The position numbers and the translations under genes are program-made. Below the pieces are notes generated by a model. The model made no database searches. It saw only the letters and a program-made list of their open reading frames with translations, and was not told where the DNA came from. From positions 496,001 through 560,000 of the forward strand of contig NZ_FOYS01000002.1 of the NCBI RefSeq assembly GCF_900115785.1: 64,000 bases of DNA, in the 5' to 3' direction. This DNA comes from Halogeometricum limi (GTDB taxonomy: Archaea; Halobacteriota; Halobacteria; Halobacteriales; Haloferacaceae). Positions 1 through 8,218 of the stretch are shown piece after piece (the first letter of the stretch is position 1; each line of letters opens with the position of its first letter).

Positions 1-951
1 GTCGGCCGTCCGCGCGGAATCGACGCGGACGCCCCACCCGCGACTGTCGCGGCCGCCGGTTCCCGAGGGCTTCCAGTTCTCCGTGAGCACCACCGCGCTG
101 TCGTCCGCGACGGCGTACTTCGCGTGGTGATAGGAGAACCGCGCCCGCGGCCCGGCGACGACGGCGACGGGGATTCCCTCGTCGACGAGGCGGTCCAGCA
201 TCTCGGCCTGCCGCGTCGACGCGCCGCCGACCGGACTCCCCTCCACGAGGACGCGCACGCGGACGCCGCGGCGGTGCGCGGCCACGAGGGCGTCGGCGAC
301 GCGGTCCGAGGAGAACGTGTAGCCCGCGAGGAGGAGTCTGTCGTCCGCGGAGCGAAGCGTCTCGACGGGAACGCCGGGCGCGTCGGGGAGGACGAACGCC
401 GTCGCGTCGGCGGGACCGGTGGCGACGGCCTCGCGGAGTCGGAGTCCGAGCGGCGTCCACCGTCCCGTCGAGACGTTCAGGCGTTCGCCCTCCGGTGCGT
501 CCTCGTACCGGACGTCGTGGACGACGGTGCCGTTTCGGGCGAGGACCAACCGCTCACCCGCGTTCGAAAGCGAGAGGTCGGCGCGGAAGACGGGGAGCGT
601 CGTCGCGTTCCGGGTCGCCGCGGGGTCCGACGAGAGGACGACTCGACCGGAGGCGGTCGGCAGAGAGAACGTGTCTTCGCCGTCCGAGAGCGTGAGGTTC
701 GCCGCGCCGTCGACGCGGACGACGACGAACTCGCCGACGTCCTCGCGCGCGACGGGGTTCGGATAGACGCCGACGATTCGCGCGGACGACGTCGTCGACG
801 CCTCGTTCGCGGGCGGCGTCGCCGCGGGGGCGTTCGCCGCGCCGACGGCACCGGCGGCATCGACGACACCGGCAGCACCGACGGCACTACACGCCTGAAC
901 GAGGAGGACACAGACGAAGAGGGCGCGGAGCGCACCCGAGACTGTCGGCAC
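1..951 (-). CDS. Secreted phospholipase D-like protein with lamin-tail-like domain (C-terminus outside window)
   Basis: Only the first 317 codons are inside the window; the gene runs off the left edge. Reading from a GTG at 951, the protein opens with a hydrophobic signal-like segment (LRALFVCVLLVQ). A beta-rich region follows, with VGVYPNPVAREDVGEFVVV, which resembles a lamin-tail domain. From about residue 190 comes a PLD-type region (LLLAGYTFSSDRVADALVAA) with an HKD-like HHAKYAVADD near residue 280. PLD-family enzymes cleave phosphodiester bonds using two HKD motifs; a second motif would lie beyond the edge. A TATA-like TTTATGTA about 25 nt upstream fits a leaderless GTG start. Export is inferred. 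Exact substrate is unknown; it could be a nuclease or a phospholipase. Confidence 0.75.
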   Translation of the reverse strand, partial: MPTVSGALRALFVCVLLVQACSAVGAAGVVDAAGAVGAANAPAATPPANEASTTSSARIVGVYPNPVAREDVGEFVVVRVDGAANLTLSDGEDTFSLPTASGRVVLSSDPAATRNATTLPVFRADLSLSNAGERLVLARNGTVVHDVRYEDAPEGERLNVSTGRWTPLGLRLREAVATGPADATAFVLPDAPGVPVETLRSADDRLLLAGYTFSSDRVADALVAAHRRGVRVRVLVEGSPVGGASTRQAEMLDRLVDEGIPVAVVAGPRARFSYHHAKYAVADDSAVVLTENWKPSGTGGRDSRGWGVRVDSARTAD

Positions 952-1044
952 GACGACGTTGGCCGCGCGTCAGTACATAAACCTCCGGACGGCGACACCG
1001 CTCTCGGCGTCGTGACCGCGAGAAGGGAACCGCTGGTCGCCCGT

Positions 1045-2352
1045 TCAGGCGCGCGGGGCGTCCGCGTCGAGACTGTCGCGCGCGTGTTCGGCCTCGTTCT
1101 GCACGAGGAACGAGCGCTCGTCGGCGTACTCGGCGGCCGCTTCGAGCGCGTCCTTCGTTCCGATCTGACGGAGTGCCCACGCGGCGGCGGCGCGGGTGGT
1201 GTCGCTCTCGTCCTCGGCGAGCGTGTCCGTGAGCGGTTTCACGGCGCGCGTGTCACCCAGCAGACCCAGCGAGCGCGCGGCGTACGGGCGCACGTTGTCG
1301 TTGTCCATCTCCAGTTTGTCGGCGATGGCCTGCGTCGCCTCCGGCGAGCCAATCTCGCCGAGCGCTTTGAACGTCACCTTCTGGAGCGCCGGGTCCGAGT
1401 CGGTGTCGACGTACTCCACGAGCGTCTCGACCGCCTCTTCGGCACCCGAACCCATCTTGCCGAGCGCCTTGATGGCCGTCTTGTCGCGACGCTGGGCGAG
1501 TTGGTGCATCTCGTCGAACACCGCGGGGTCCGCCATGCGGACGAACGCCTCCATGCAGTAGTCCTGCATGAACTCGGACTGGAGGTTGTCCTTCGCGAGG
1601 AGGATCATGTCCGTACGGCCGCGTTTCTCCCACTCTTTGAGCGCGGAGAGTTCCGGCGGGTAGTCTTTGTAGTGGCCGAGCACGTCGTAGAAGCCCTCGG
1701 CTTGGAGCTTCTCGTTCGTCTCCAGGTCGTCCCACTCCTGGGCGTCTTCGAGACCGGATTCGAGCGCGTCGGTCGCTTCGAGCAGCGACGCGATGGTCTC
1801 TTCGTCCTCGTCGGCGTCGAGTCCGGCCGATTCGACGGCCGCGATGGCTTCGTCGAGGGCGTCGGTCAGGTCGTCTTCGGACGCGCCGTCCACCGAGACG
1901 GAGGCGTCGAGAGTCTCGTTCACGTCGGCCGCGAACGACTCGACGACGTCGACGATTTCGCCCTCGCCGCGGTCCGTCCAGCGAGTGTCCGAAATCTTCG
2001 ACTTCGCCGACTCCACGTCGTCGACGACGTCCTCGGCGTACGGGCCGCGCTTCGCTTCGAGGTCGTCTCGCAGACCCGACAGACGGGATTCGAGGTCCGC
2101 GCGCGGGTCCTCGGCGTCGTCGTCGTCCTCGTCCGGTTCCGGCAGGTCGGCCGCCTCGAGGTCGGACTCGACGTCGTCGAGCGTCGACTCCACCTCGTCG
2201 AGGTCAGACTCGGTCTCGGCGGCTTCGAGTTCCGCTTCCGCGGCGTCGAGGCGTTCGTCCAGGCTTTCGGCCGTGATATCGTCCGACTCGGACGCCGTCG
2301 TCTCCTCCGGTTCGGGAGTTTCGTCCGGCGTCTCGTCGTCCCCGTCACTCAT
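1045..2352 (-). CDS. HEAT-repeat protein with acidic N-terminal region
   Basis: A 435-residue soluble protein starting at ATG 2352. Residues 1 to about 200 are very rich in Asp/Glu with heptad-like spacing (ESLDERLDAAEAELEAAET), probably helical or coiled coil. The C-terminal half has several HEAT/PBS-lyase-type repeats, for example IKALGKMGSGAEEAVETLVE, FKALGEIGSPEATQAIADKL and ARSLGLLGDTRAVKPLTDTL. HEAT repeats make alpha-solenoid scaffolds for protein-protein contact; no catalytic motif is visible. It is divergent from the nitrilase-family gene, with about 310 bp between the starts. Its partner cannot be named from sequence. Confidence 0.9.
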   Translation of the reverse strand: MSDGDDETPDETPEPEETTASESDDITAESLDERLDAAEAELEAAETESDLDEVESTLDDVESDLEAADLPEPDEDDDDAEDPRADLESRLSGLRDDLEAKRGPYAEDVVDDVESAKSKISDTRWTDRGEGEIVDVVESFAADVNETLDASVSVDGASEDDLTDALDEAIAAVESAGLDADEDEETIASLLEATDALESGLEDAQEWDDLETNEKLQAEGFYDVLGHYKDYPPELSALKEWEKRGRTDMILLAKDNLQSEFMQDYCMEAFVRMADPAVFDEMHQLAQRRDKTAIKALGKMGSGAEEAVETLVEYVDTDSDPALQKVTFKALGEIGSPEATQAIADKLEMDNDNVRPYAARSLGLLGDTRAVKPLTDTLAEDESDTTRAAAAWALRQIGTKDALEAAAEYADERSFLVQNEAEHARDSLDADAPRA

Positions 2353-2530
2353 ATGCGGAGAGTCGGTGCGTGTCCGAAAAGAGCGTTTCCCTTCCGGTCT
2401 CTCGACCAGTTCGGGTGGCGCTCGAAAAACTGCACGGCCGATTTCCTACCCACACCGGAGACCATGACACGAACCTCCGGCGGTACATCGGCCGAGCGCT
2501 GGTCGCCGCGTACGACGTGTGACTGACGAC

Positions 2531-2556
2531 CAGTACACTGTATTGACACCGTACTG
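2531..2556. promoter_or_regulatory. Inverted repeat CAGTAC-N14-GTACTG between divergent genes
   Basis: A perfect 6-bp inverted repeat with arms at 2531-2536 and 2551-2556 lies in the 312-bp gap between the HEAT-repeat gene (minus) and the nitrilase-family gene (plus). Arm starts are 20 bp apart, about two helical turns, as expected for a dimeric regulator. No protein is known to bind it here; function is inferred. The rest of this gap shows no convincing gene, only TATA-like elements near 2558 (TTTACC) and 2633 (TACTTTTG). Confidence 0.3.
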
Positions 2557-2664
2557 TCTTTACCTTGTCGCGCGTTCGCATGGTCCGCCGGCGTGGGTCA
2601 GTCCGCGCGACTGTCACTCCGAGCGACCCGAGTACTTTTGCTCGCGGGCGCCCCGCCGTCGGAC

Positions 2665-3429
2665 GTGACTGCCCCACTCGTCGCCGTCCCGCAACGCTCT
2701 GTCGCGGACCTCAGACCCGACAGAAACGTCGCGTCGATTCGGCAACGGACCGCCGCGCTCGCGGACGACGTCGACGTGGCGCTGTTCTCGGAGTACGCGC
2801 TGACGGGCTTCGTCGCCGACGACCGACTCGCGGACGCGGCACTCACGCGCGGAGGGGCCGTCGACCGACTCGCACCCATCGCCGCGGAGAACGGCCTCGA
2901 CGTGCTCGCGGGGTACGTCGAACGCGACGGCGACAGTCTGTTCAACGCGGCGGCGTACGTCCGTTCGGACGGCTCACACCGCGTCTATCGGAAGCGGCAC
3001 CTGTGGGACGGCGAGGCGTCGCTGCTGACGCCCGGGACGGAACGCGTCGTCCTAGAGACGCCCGCGGGGAAGACCGGACTGCTGACCTGTTACGACCTCA
3101 ACTTCGTCGGAGAGAGCGCCGCGTTCACCGACGAACGCGTCGACGCGCTGTTCGTCCCCGGAGCGTGGCCGGCCGCCTACTCGGAGAACTGGCGACTCCT
3201 CTGTCGTGCCCGCGCGTTGGACGGCGTGCGCTGGGTCGTCGGCGCGGGTCGAACCGGAACGAGAGAGGTGCCCGGGTCTCGGCCGACCGAGTACGCCGGC
3301 CGGTCGGTCGTCGTCCGCCCCGACGGAACCGTCGCGGCGGCACTCGGCCGCGACGAACGGGACCTGGTGTGGCGACTCGACCGAGAGGTTCTCGACGAAC
3401 AGCGGGCGTTCGTCGGGTCCGTGGAGTGA
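2665..3429 (+). CDS. Carbon-nitrogen hydrolase (nitrilase superfamily)
   Basis: A 254-residue cytoplasmic amidase/nitrilase-fold enzyme that would hydrolyse a non-peptide C-N bond. The catalytic Glu-Lys-Cys triad is visible: Glu in LFSEYALTG, Lys in YRKRHLW and Cys in LLTCYDLNF. I chose GTG 2665 because the family core begins right after it (TAPLVAVPQ) and a TATA-like TACTTTTG lies about 25 nt upstream. The frame is open back to a GTG at 2593, which would add 24 residues not typical of the family; a TTTACC box near 2559 could serve that start. Substrate unknown. Confidence 0.85.
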   Translation: MTAPLVAVPQRSVADLRPDRNVASIRQRTAALADDVDVALFSEYALTGFVADDRLADAALTRGGAVDRLAPIAAENGLDVLAGYVERDGDSLFNAAAYVRSDGSHRVYRKRHLWDGEASLLTPGTERVVLETPAGKTGLLTCYDLNFVGESAAFTDERVDALFVPGAWPAAYSENWRLLCRARALDGVRWVVGAGRTGTREVPGSRPTEYAGRSVVVRPDGTVAAALGRDERDLVWRLDREVLDEQRAFVGSVE

Positions 3430-3494
3430 GGTGCACGGAGGACGAGGTACGCGTCGAACCCACCCCGAGAGCGCCGCGACAGTTTGTCTTTCGA

Positions 3495-3506
3495 GAAGAT
3501 ATCTTC
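3495..3506. promoter_or_regulatory. 12-bp palindrome upstream of dpsA (candidate operator)
   Basis: The perfect palindrome GAAGATATCTTC sits just upstream of the probable dpsA TATA element (ATTAAG, 3521-3526), and dpsA begins at 3554. Dps genes in many prokaryotes are controlled by metal or redox regulators, so a dimer-binding operator is plausible. The identity of the regulator is unknown. Confidence 0.4.
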
Positions 3507-3553
3507 GTGCGGCGAGAACGATTAAGTCCGTTGCACCACAATACAGAGACGCA

Positions 3554-4108
3554 ATGAGCACCCAGAAGAACGTCCGCGAAAAGGCGGGCGAAGTGGACGG
3601 GAGCGAGGCGCTGCGAATCGACGCCGACCGTGCAGAGCAGATTGTCGACGCGCTCAACACGGACCTCGCGTCGTCGTACGTGCTGTACCACCAGCTGAAG
3701 AAACACCACTGGAACGTCGAGGGTGCCGAGTTCCGCGACCTGCACCTGTTCTTCGAGGAGGCGTACGAGCACGCCGAGGTGTTCGCCGACGAACTCGCAG
3801 AGCGCGTCCAAGCGCTCGGCGGCGTCCCCATCTCCGGCGGTAAGGCGCTCGAAGAGCACGCGCCGGTCTCTCACGAGGGACAGGACGTCTACGACGTCCG
3901 CACGTCGCTACGAAACGACATGGAGATGTACGGCGACATCATCGAGGACCTGCGCGACCACGTCGAACTCGCCGAGGACCTCGGCGACCACGCGACGGCG
4001 CACATGATTCGGGAGAACTTAGAACACGTCGAAGAGGATGCCCACCACGTCGAGCACTACCTCGAAGACGACACGCTCGTCACCGAGCAGTCGATCCACC
4101 ACGAGTGA
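3554..4108 (+). CDS. dpsA: DNA-protecting ferritin-like protein DpsA
   Basis: A 184-residue Dps/ferritin-like protein. Dps proteins oxidise Fe(II) with peroxide and store iron in a 12-subunit cage, limiting Fenton damage. The sequence has the helical core LASSYVLYHQLKKHHWNVEG, with the HHWN motif at residues 51-54, and the acidic stretch EEAYEHAEVFADELAER from about residue 68, matching the inter-subunit ferroxidase region. The His/Glu-rich C-terminus (EEDAHHVEHYLEDD) is as in halobacterial DpsA. The frame is open far upstream, but ATG 3554 has a TATA-like ATTAAG about 28 nt before it and begins a normal-length protein. A palindrome at 3495 may mediate regulation. A T-tract follows the gene. 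Confidence 0.93.
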   Translation: MSTQKNVREKAGEVDGSEALRIDADRAEQIVDALNTDLASSYVLYHQLKKHHWNVEGAEFRDLHLFFEEAYEHAEVFADELAERVQALGGVPISGGKALEEHAPVSHEGQDVYDVRTSLRNDMEMYGDIIEDLRDHVELAEDLGDHATAHMIRENLEHVEEDAHHVEHYLEDDTLVTEQSIHHE

Positions 4109-4134
4109 GGACGGCGGGGAGTCCGCTCCCGACG

Positions 4135-4146
4135 CGAATCTTTTTT
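4135..4146 (+). terminator. T-tract downstream of dpsA
   Basis: A run of six T (4141-4146) lies 33 nt after the dpsA stop. Archaeal RNA polymerase commonly terminates at oligo-T without a hairpin. It also marks the end of the minus-strand microprotein transcript region. Supported only by base composition. Confidence 0.35.
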
Positions 4147-4192
4147 CCGAGCCGTCAGTAGACGAGACGGGAGCGACGCGGCCGCGGTGCGG

Positions 4193-4354
4193 CTATCGCG
4201 AGAGGTCGACCGTCGACTCGGTGTCGAGCGATATCCAGGCGTCGCGGTTGCCTTTCTCGGTGAAGACGGTCCGTTCGCGGGAGGACTGGTGGGCGGCAAC
4301 GGTCGTTTCGGGTTCGTCGGGTCCGTTCAGTTGCTCGTCGTCGAGACGCTCCAT
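4193..4354 (-). CDS. 53-residue acidic haloarchaeal microprotein
   Basis: Reads from ATG 4354 to TAG 4193: begins MERLDDEQLNGPDEPETTVA and ends ISLDTESTVDLSR. Third-position GC bias and acidic composition match real haloarchaeal genes. The layout (acidic head, a short VFTEKGNRDAWISLDT segment, short tail) resembles the small family I recall as DUF7331, from memory and unverified. TATA-like CTTATCC lies about 20-25 nt upstream of the ATG on the minus strand. No function is assigned. It converges on dpsA and is divergent from the OYE-like gene. Confidence 0.6.
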   Translation of the reverse strand: MERLDDEQLNGPDEPETTVAAHQSSRERTVFTEKGNRDAWISLDTESTVDLSR

Positions 4355-4469
4355 GTTCCTCTGTGACGGGGCGGTGGATAAGTCAGTTTTGGTCTGCCTA
4401 AAACGAGGTACCCCCCGTCGCGTTCCGGGGTCGATAGGCGTTTTTCCGTCCCGCGCGAACGCGGAGTCG

Positions 4470-5558
4470 ATGACGGCTTCGCTGTTTACTCCGTTGACGC
4501 TTCGGGAGACGGAACTCCCGAATCGAGTGATGCTCTCGCCGATGTGTCAGTACTCCGCCGAGGACGGACTCGCCACGGACTGGCACCTCGTCCACCTCGG
4601 CAGTCGCGCCGTCGGCGGCGCGGGTGTCGTCATGACCGAAGCGACGGCGGTCAGTCCGGAGGGACGCATCTCCCCCGGCGACCTGGGTATCTGGTCGGAC
4701 GACCACGCCGACGCGCTTCGCGATATCGCCGCGTTCGTTCGCGAACGGGGGAGCGTCCCGGCTATCCAACTCGCCCACGCCGGCCGGAAGGCCAGCAAGT
4801 CTCGTCCGTGGGAGGGGTCGGCCCCCATCTCCGAGGACGACGGCGGATGGGAGACGCTCGCGCCGAGTCCGGAACCGTACCCCTACGACGGCGGCGAGAC
4901 GGCGGCGACGCGCGAGATGTCGGCGGACGACGTCGACCAGTTCGTCGAGGACTTCCGCGCGGCCGCCGAACGCGCACTCGACGCCGGATTCGAGATAGCC
5001 GAGGTGCACGCCGCGCACGGCTACCTCCTGCACGAGTTCCTCTCGCCGGTGACGAACCGCCGCGAGGACGACTACGGCGGGTCGTTCGAGAACCGGACGC
5101 GCCTCGTCCGCGAGGTCACGGCCGCCGTCCGCGAGGTGTGGCCCGACGACAAGCCCGTCTTCGTCCGCATCTCGGCGACCGATTGGCTCGACGACCGGGA
5201 GTCGTGGGACCTCGACCAGTCGGCCCGTCTCGCGCCCCTCCTCGCCGAGGCCGGCGCAGACCTGATAGACGTGAGCGCGGGCGGCATCCATCCCGACCAG
5301 GAGGTCCCCGAGGCCGGACCCGGCTATCAGGTCCCCTACGCCGAACGCGTGAACGAAGCGACGGACGCCGCCGTCGGTGCCGTCGGCGGCATCACCGAGG
5401 CCGAACAGGCCGACCAGATAGTCAGAAACGGGTCGGCGGACGTCGCCGTCGTCGGACGGGAGTTCCTCCGGAACCCCTACTTCGGGTTGGAGGCGGCCCA
5501 CGAACTCGGCGAAGACGTGGAGTGGCCCGCTCAGTACCGACGCGGGACGTTCGACTGA
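4470..5558 (+). CDS. NADH:flavin oxidoreductase, Old Yellow Enzyme family (YqjM-like)
   Basis: A 362-residue FMN-dependent TIM-barrel ene-reductase using NAD(P)H to reduce activated C=C bonds. The start (TASLFTPLTLRETELPNRV) is the usual OYE N-terminus. MCQYSA places Cys26 and Tyr28 at the positions known for the YqjM subclass. HAGRK (103-107) and the His pair in EVHAAHGYLLHEFLSP are the flavin/substrate contacts. The C-terminal DVAVVGREFLRNPYF is the phosphate-binding end of the barrel. ATG 4470 is chosen over upstream in-frame sequence because the family begins there; a T-rich box (TTTTTCC) lies about 25 nt before it. Physiological substrate unknown. Confidence 0.92.
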   Translation: MTASLFTPLTLRETELPNRVMLSPMCQYSAEDGLATDWHLVHLGSRAVGGAGVVMTEATAVSPEGRISPGDLGIWSDDHADALRDIAAFVRERGSVPAIQLAHAGRKASKSRPWEGSAPISEDDGGWETLAPSPEPYPYDGGETAATREMSADDVDQFVEDFRAAAERALDAGFEIAEVHAAHGYLLHEFLSPVTNRREDDYGGSFENRTRLVREVTAAVREVWPDDKPVFVRISATDWLDDRESWDLDQSARLAPLLAEAGADLIDVSAGGIHPDQEVPEAGPGYQVPYAERVNEATDAAVGAVGGITEAEQADQIVRNGSADVAVVGREFLRNPYFGLEAAHELGEDVEWPAQYRRGTFD

Positions 5559-5653
5559 CTGCGGCCGGGCGGAATCGACGGCGCGGCACCCACCGACGAC
5601 GCCGCACCCACCGACGGCGACAGCTTTTCTCTCCGGGCCTCGAATGAGGGTGT

Positions 5654-6523
5654 ATGAGCGAGCGACGTGACCCCGACGACGACCTCGCGGACCTCCTCTC
5701 CGAACTCGACCGGACGCTCGGAGACCTCAGACACGAACTCCGAGAGCGGGAGCGAGAGCGGAGCGGAGAGCGCGGAGACGGACGACGGGACGATACGGCC
5801 GGGCGTGACCGAGACGGGGACGGCTACCGACGCGACGACGGACCGCGCGACGACCGCTCGCGCCGCCGCGACCCGGCGATTCCGCGGCCGCCGTCGCTCT
5901 CGGAACTGCTCCGGTTCACCGACGAGTACACCATCCCGACCGTCGTCTCGATGCTGGAGACGACGATTCGGTCGCTCGAACTCCTCCAGCGAGTCCTCCG
6001 ATTGGCGGACCCCGACCGGTCGGCGTTCGACCGGGACGGCCGACGACGCTCGGCCGCCGAGCGACTGGCGACGACGAACGTTGGCCGCGAAGCGCTCTCC
6101 GGCGTCGACCGGGCGCTCGACGACCTCAGAGACGCCCTCGCGGACCTCCCGCAGGAAGCCGAGTCCAGAAGCATCGTCACCGACGCGCGCGACCTGATGG
6201 CCGAGATAGAGGCGCGCATCGACGAGGCCGAACAGACCAGAGAACGGTCGCGATACGGCTACCGCGACCGGCGGGACGAGACCGACGACGACCGGCGTGG
6301 TGGCGGTCGGAACGACGAGGACCGACGGACGAACACGTCCCCCGTGACCATCGACGTGGCCGACGAGGACGAAGGCGGAGCGGAAGACGACCCGGAAGAA
6401 CCGCAGGTGGATGTCGAGGGCGAGTTGGCGTCGATACGAAAGGAAGTCCGCGGTGACGACGGGGACGACGATTCCGGTGAGAACGCGGACAGCGGCGAGG
6501 AGTCCGACGACGACCGAGACTGA
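5654..6523 (+). CDS. Uncharacterised acidic haloarchaeal protein
   Basis: A 289-residue protein of unknown function. Residues 1-75 are charged, with Arg/Glu/Asp repeats (HELREREREREN-like composition). A more conserved core follows from about 75 to 190 (PPSLSELLRFTDEYTIPTVV, then helices with LELLQRVLRLADPDR). The tail from about 200 is highly acidic and probably disordered. No membrane span or signal peptide is visible. It resembles a Halobacteria-only family I recall as DUF7547 (memory, unverified). ATG 5654 follows a T-rich promoter-like AGCTTTTCTC about 30 nt upstream. It stands alone, with the next gene convergent. Confidence 0.8.
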   Translation: MSERRDPDDDLADLLSELDRTLGDLRHELRERERERSGERGDGRRDDTAGRDRDGDGYRRDDGPRDDRSRRRDPAIPRPPSLSELLRFTDEYTIPTVVSMLETTIRSLELLQRVLRLADPDRSAFDRDGRRRSAAERLATTNVGREALSGVDRALDDLRDALADLPQEAESRSIVTDARDLMAEIEARIDEAEQTRERSRYGYRDRRDETDDDRRGGGRNDEDRRTNTSPVTIDVADEDEGGAEDDPEEPQVDVEGELASIRKEVRGDDGDDDSGENADSGEESDDDRD

Positions 6524-6571
6524 CCGTTTCGACCGACAGGGGACGCTCGGCGTCGAGTCGGGGCTGCTTGC

Positions 6572-7522
6572 CTAACTCCGTTCGAACAGGTTGTGACGGG
6601 GGCGCGATACCGACTCGGCGGGTGCGCCCTGGCAGTACATACTCAGTTCGAGTCCGTATCGCTCCCCCTCGTACTCGATATACCAGCGATCAGCCTCGGG
6701 CAACAACGCTCCCTCCTTCCCGAGGGTGTCCCAGAGACTGTCGAACTCGGGAAGGCGAGTCGGACTCCGCCGACGGTACTTATCCGCGATGGCTCGCCTG
6801 ACGATTGTTTCCTGTTCGGAACTGAGGCTGTTCAGTCGGACGAGGCATCGTTCGGCCATGAGCGCTCGAAAGCCCTCGGCGTCGGAAGCGACCTGACGTG
6901 CCTCGTACTCGTAGACGGATTGCTCCGTCGAGGACTCACCGTGAACCGTGACCTCGTAGGCCCGGTCGTTCCACCGAATCCAACACGAATCGAGCGTCGC
7001 CAAGAGCGAGGACGCCGTCCCGTGAGGATACAGGACCGGCGATGCCGAGTGGAGAAGCGCGTTCTCGGGGTGAGTCCACGTCCGATAGACTCCACCGTAC
7101 ACGACCGAACGGAGAGCCTGACGATCCACCGGTGGAAGCTCGCCGAACGAGTAGTTGGGAGTGTCTTCAGACGCCTCCTGCTCGGGCCTCCACTCGACGC
7201 GCAGGAGGAGTGCGGGAAGCGTTTTTGCGGTGCTTTTTGCGAGTGAAACCTCGTAGTACGCGCCGTCGAAGACGACGTAGGAGTCGTTCTTCAGCGGACG
7301 CGGTCCGTAGAACGCGGTCGCCGTTCCCCCACGAATCGCGCGCACCGCCAAGCGTCTCTGAGCGGGTGCGTACGCCGGTGGGACCGCTTCGACGGGGTCG
7401 ATTGGGCGAGCAATCGCTTCGTACTCACAGTAGTCGTCCGTGTCTCGCGGAGGAAGTACCGACGAGGCGCACCCGGTCAGGATGGAGAGGCTCGACGCGA
7501 CCATCGCTCGGCGCGAAATCAT
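6572..7522 (-). CDS. Tat-type lipoprotein of unknown function
   Basis: A 316-residue protein beginning ISRRAMVASSLSILTGCASS: twin arginines, short hydrophobic stretch and a Cys lipobox, so probably Tat-exported and lipid-anchored. The mature part has no domain I recognise; it has SYVVFDGAYYEVSLAKSTA and two later segments with the same YE(V/Y) pattern (DRAYEVTVHGESS, RWYIEYEGERYGLELS), suggesting repeated beta units. ATG 7522 overlaps the stop of the upstream lipoprotein gene by ATGA, so the two are almost certainly cotranslated. The frame is open 188 codons further upstream, but that extension overlies the neighbouring gene and is rejected. Confidence 0.75.
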   Translation of the reverse strand: MISRRAMVASSLSILTGCASSVLPPRDTDDYCEYEAIARPIDPVEAVPPAYAPAQRRLAVRAIRGGTATAFYGPRPLKNDSYVVFDGAYYEVSLAKSTAKTLPALLLRVEWRPEQEASEDTPNYSFGELPPVDRQALRSVVYGGVYRTWTHPENALLHSASPVLYPHGTASSLLATLDSCWIRWNDRAYEVTVHGESSTEQSVYEYEARQVASDAEGFRALMAERCLVRLNSLSSEQETIVRRAIADKYRRRSPTRLPEFDSLWDTLGKEGALLPEADRWYIEYEGERYGLELSMYCQGAPAESVSRPRHNLFERS

Positions 7523-8019
7523 ATGCACCCGTAGGAACCGCTCGGGCCGTAGTTGGCGACGACGACATCGAACCCTAGTTTCACGCCGCCCGCGCAACTG
7601 GTCTCGACCCATCCGATGACGTGGTCGTCGGCGTAGACGACGACGACGAACACGGTGTCGTAGTACGGTTCCTGCATGGCCCATTGCTGACTCTCTCCGG
7701 GGTTCAACGTGTACCGTCCGTACAGGGTGGCTCGTTCCGGAAACTGGAGCGACGACGTGGTTTGAGACACCCCAGTATCGTAGACGCCGACTCCGGCATT
7801 CCCCATCTGCGTGGTATAGTCGCTCCCGTTCGTCTGGATGACTCGAACGTCCAGCGGCGACTCGGCGGTCCACAGTTCGAGGGTGTAGGTCTCGTTCGCC
7901 TCGTTCGAGAGATTCATCATCACCGGGCGTTCCTGCGGCCCCGGATTCAACAACGGGCTTCCCACACACCCCGCGAGGACGAACACGAAGATCAGACCAC
8001 AGAGCGGTAGCCGTCGCAT
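7519..8019 (-). CDS. Small lipoprotein, first gene of a two-gene operon
   Basis: A 166-residue predicted lipoprotein. The N-terminus RRLPLCGLIFVFVLAGCVGS is a signal peptide with lipobox LAGC at 15-18. The mature domain looks like a small beta-sandwich (NETYTLELWTAESPLDVRV, then LYGRYTLNPGESQQW), similar in style to haloarchaeal extracellular beta-sandwich proteins. Two Cys near the C-terminus (SCAGG and the penultimate YGC) could form a disulphide. TATA-like CGTTATTG is about 30 nt upstream. It overlaps the next gene by ATGA. Function unknown; an envelope-associated complex with its partner is inferred. Confidence 0.75.
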   Translation of the reverse strand: MRRLPLCGLIFVFVLAGCVGSPLLNPGPQERPVMMNLSNEANETYTLELWTAESPLDVRVIQTNGSDYTTQMGNAGVGVYDTGVSQTTSSLQFPERATLYGRYTLNPGESQQWAMQEPYYDTVFVVVVYADDHVIGWVETSCAGGVKLGFDVVVANYGPSGSYGCI

Positions 8020-8147
8020 TCAGAATGGTATCACCGAGAATGCAATAACGTTTGTCAGTATCTGACGCGGCGTCTGTCGTCGACACGTGTCCGATACCCG
8101 GCGCGGGCGATTCCAGTGCTCGTGCCGAGAGCGGAAGTCAGGGTGTC

Positions 8148-8218
8148 CGACTCAGACCGGCTCGAACCTCCGCTCCGACCCGAAAGACTCGGCCGACACC
8201 GACTCAGACCGGTTCGAA
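8148..8218. repeat. 19-bp direct repeat at and beyond the end of the DUF35 gene
   Basis: CGACTCAGACCGGYTCGAA occurs at 8148-8166 and 8200-8218 (one C/T difference, 52-bp offset). The second copy contains the 3' end of the DUF35 gene including its stop; the first is in the noncoding gap. This looks like a short local duplication. Confidence 0.5.

Noticed and set aside
124-2526. 800-codon plus-strand frame
   Set aside because: Antisense to the PLD-like and HEAT-repeat genes; Arg/Val-rich shadow typical of high-GC DNA.
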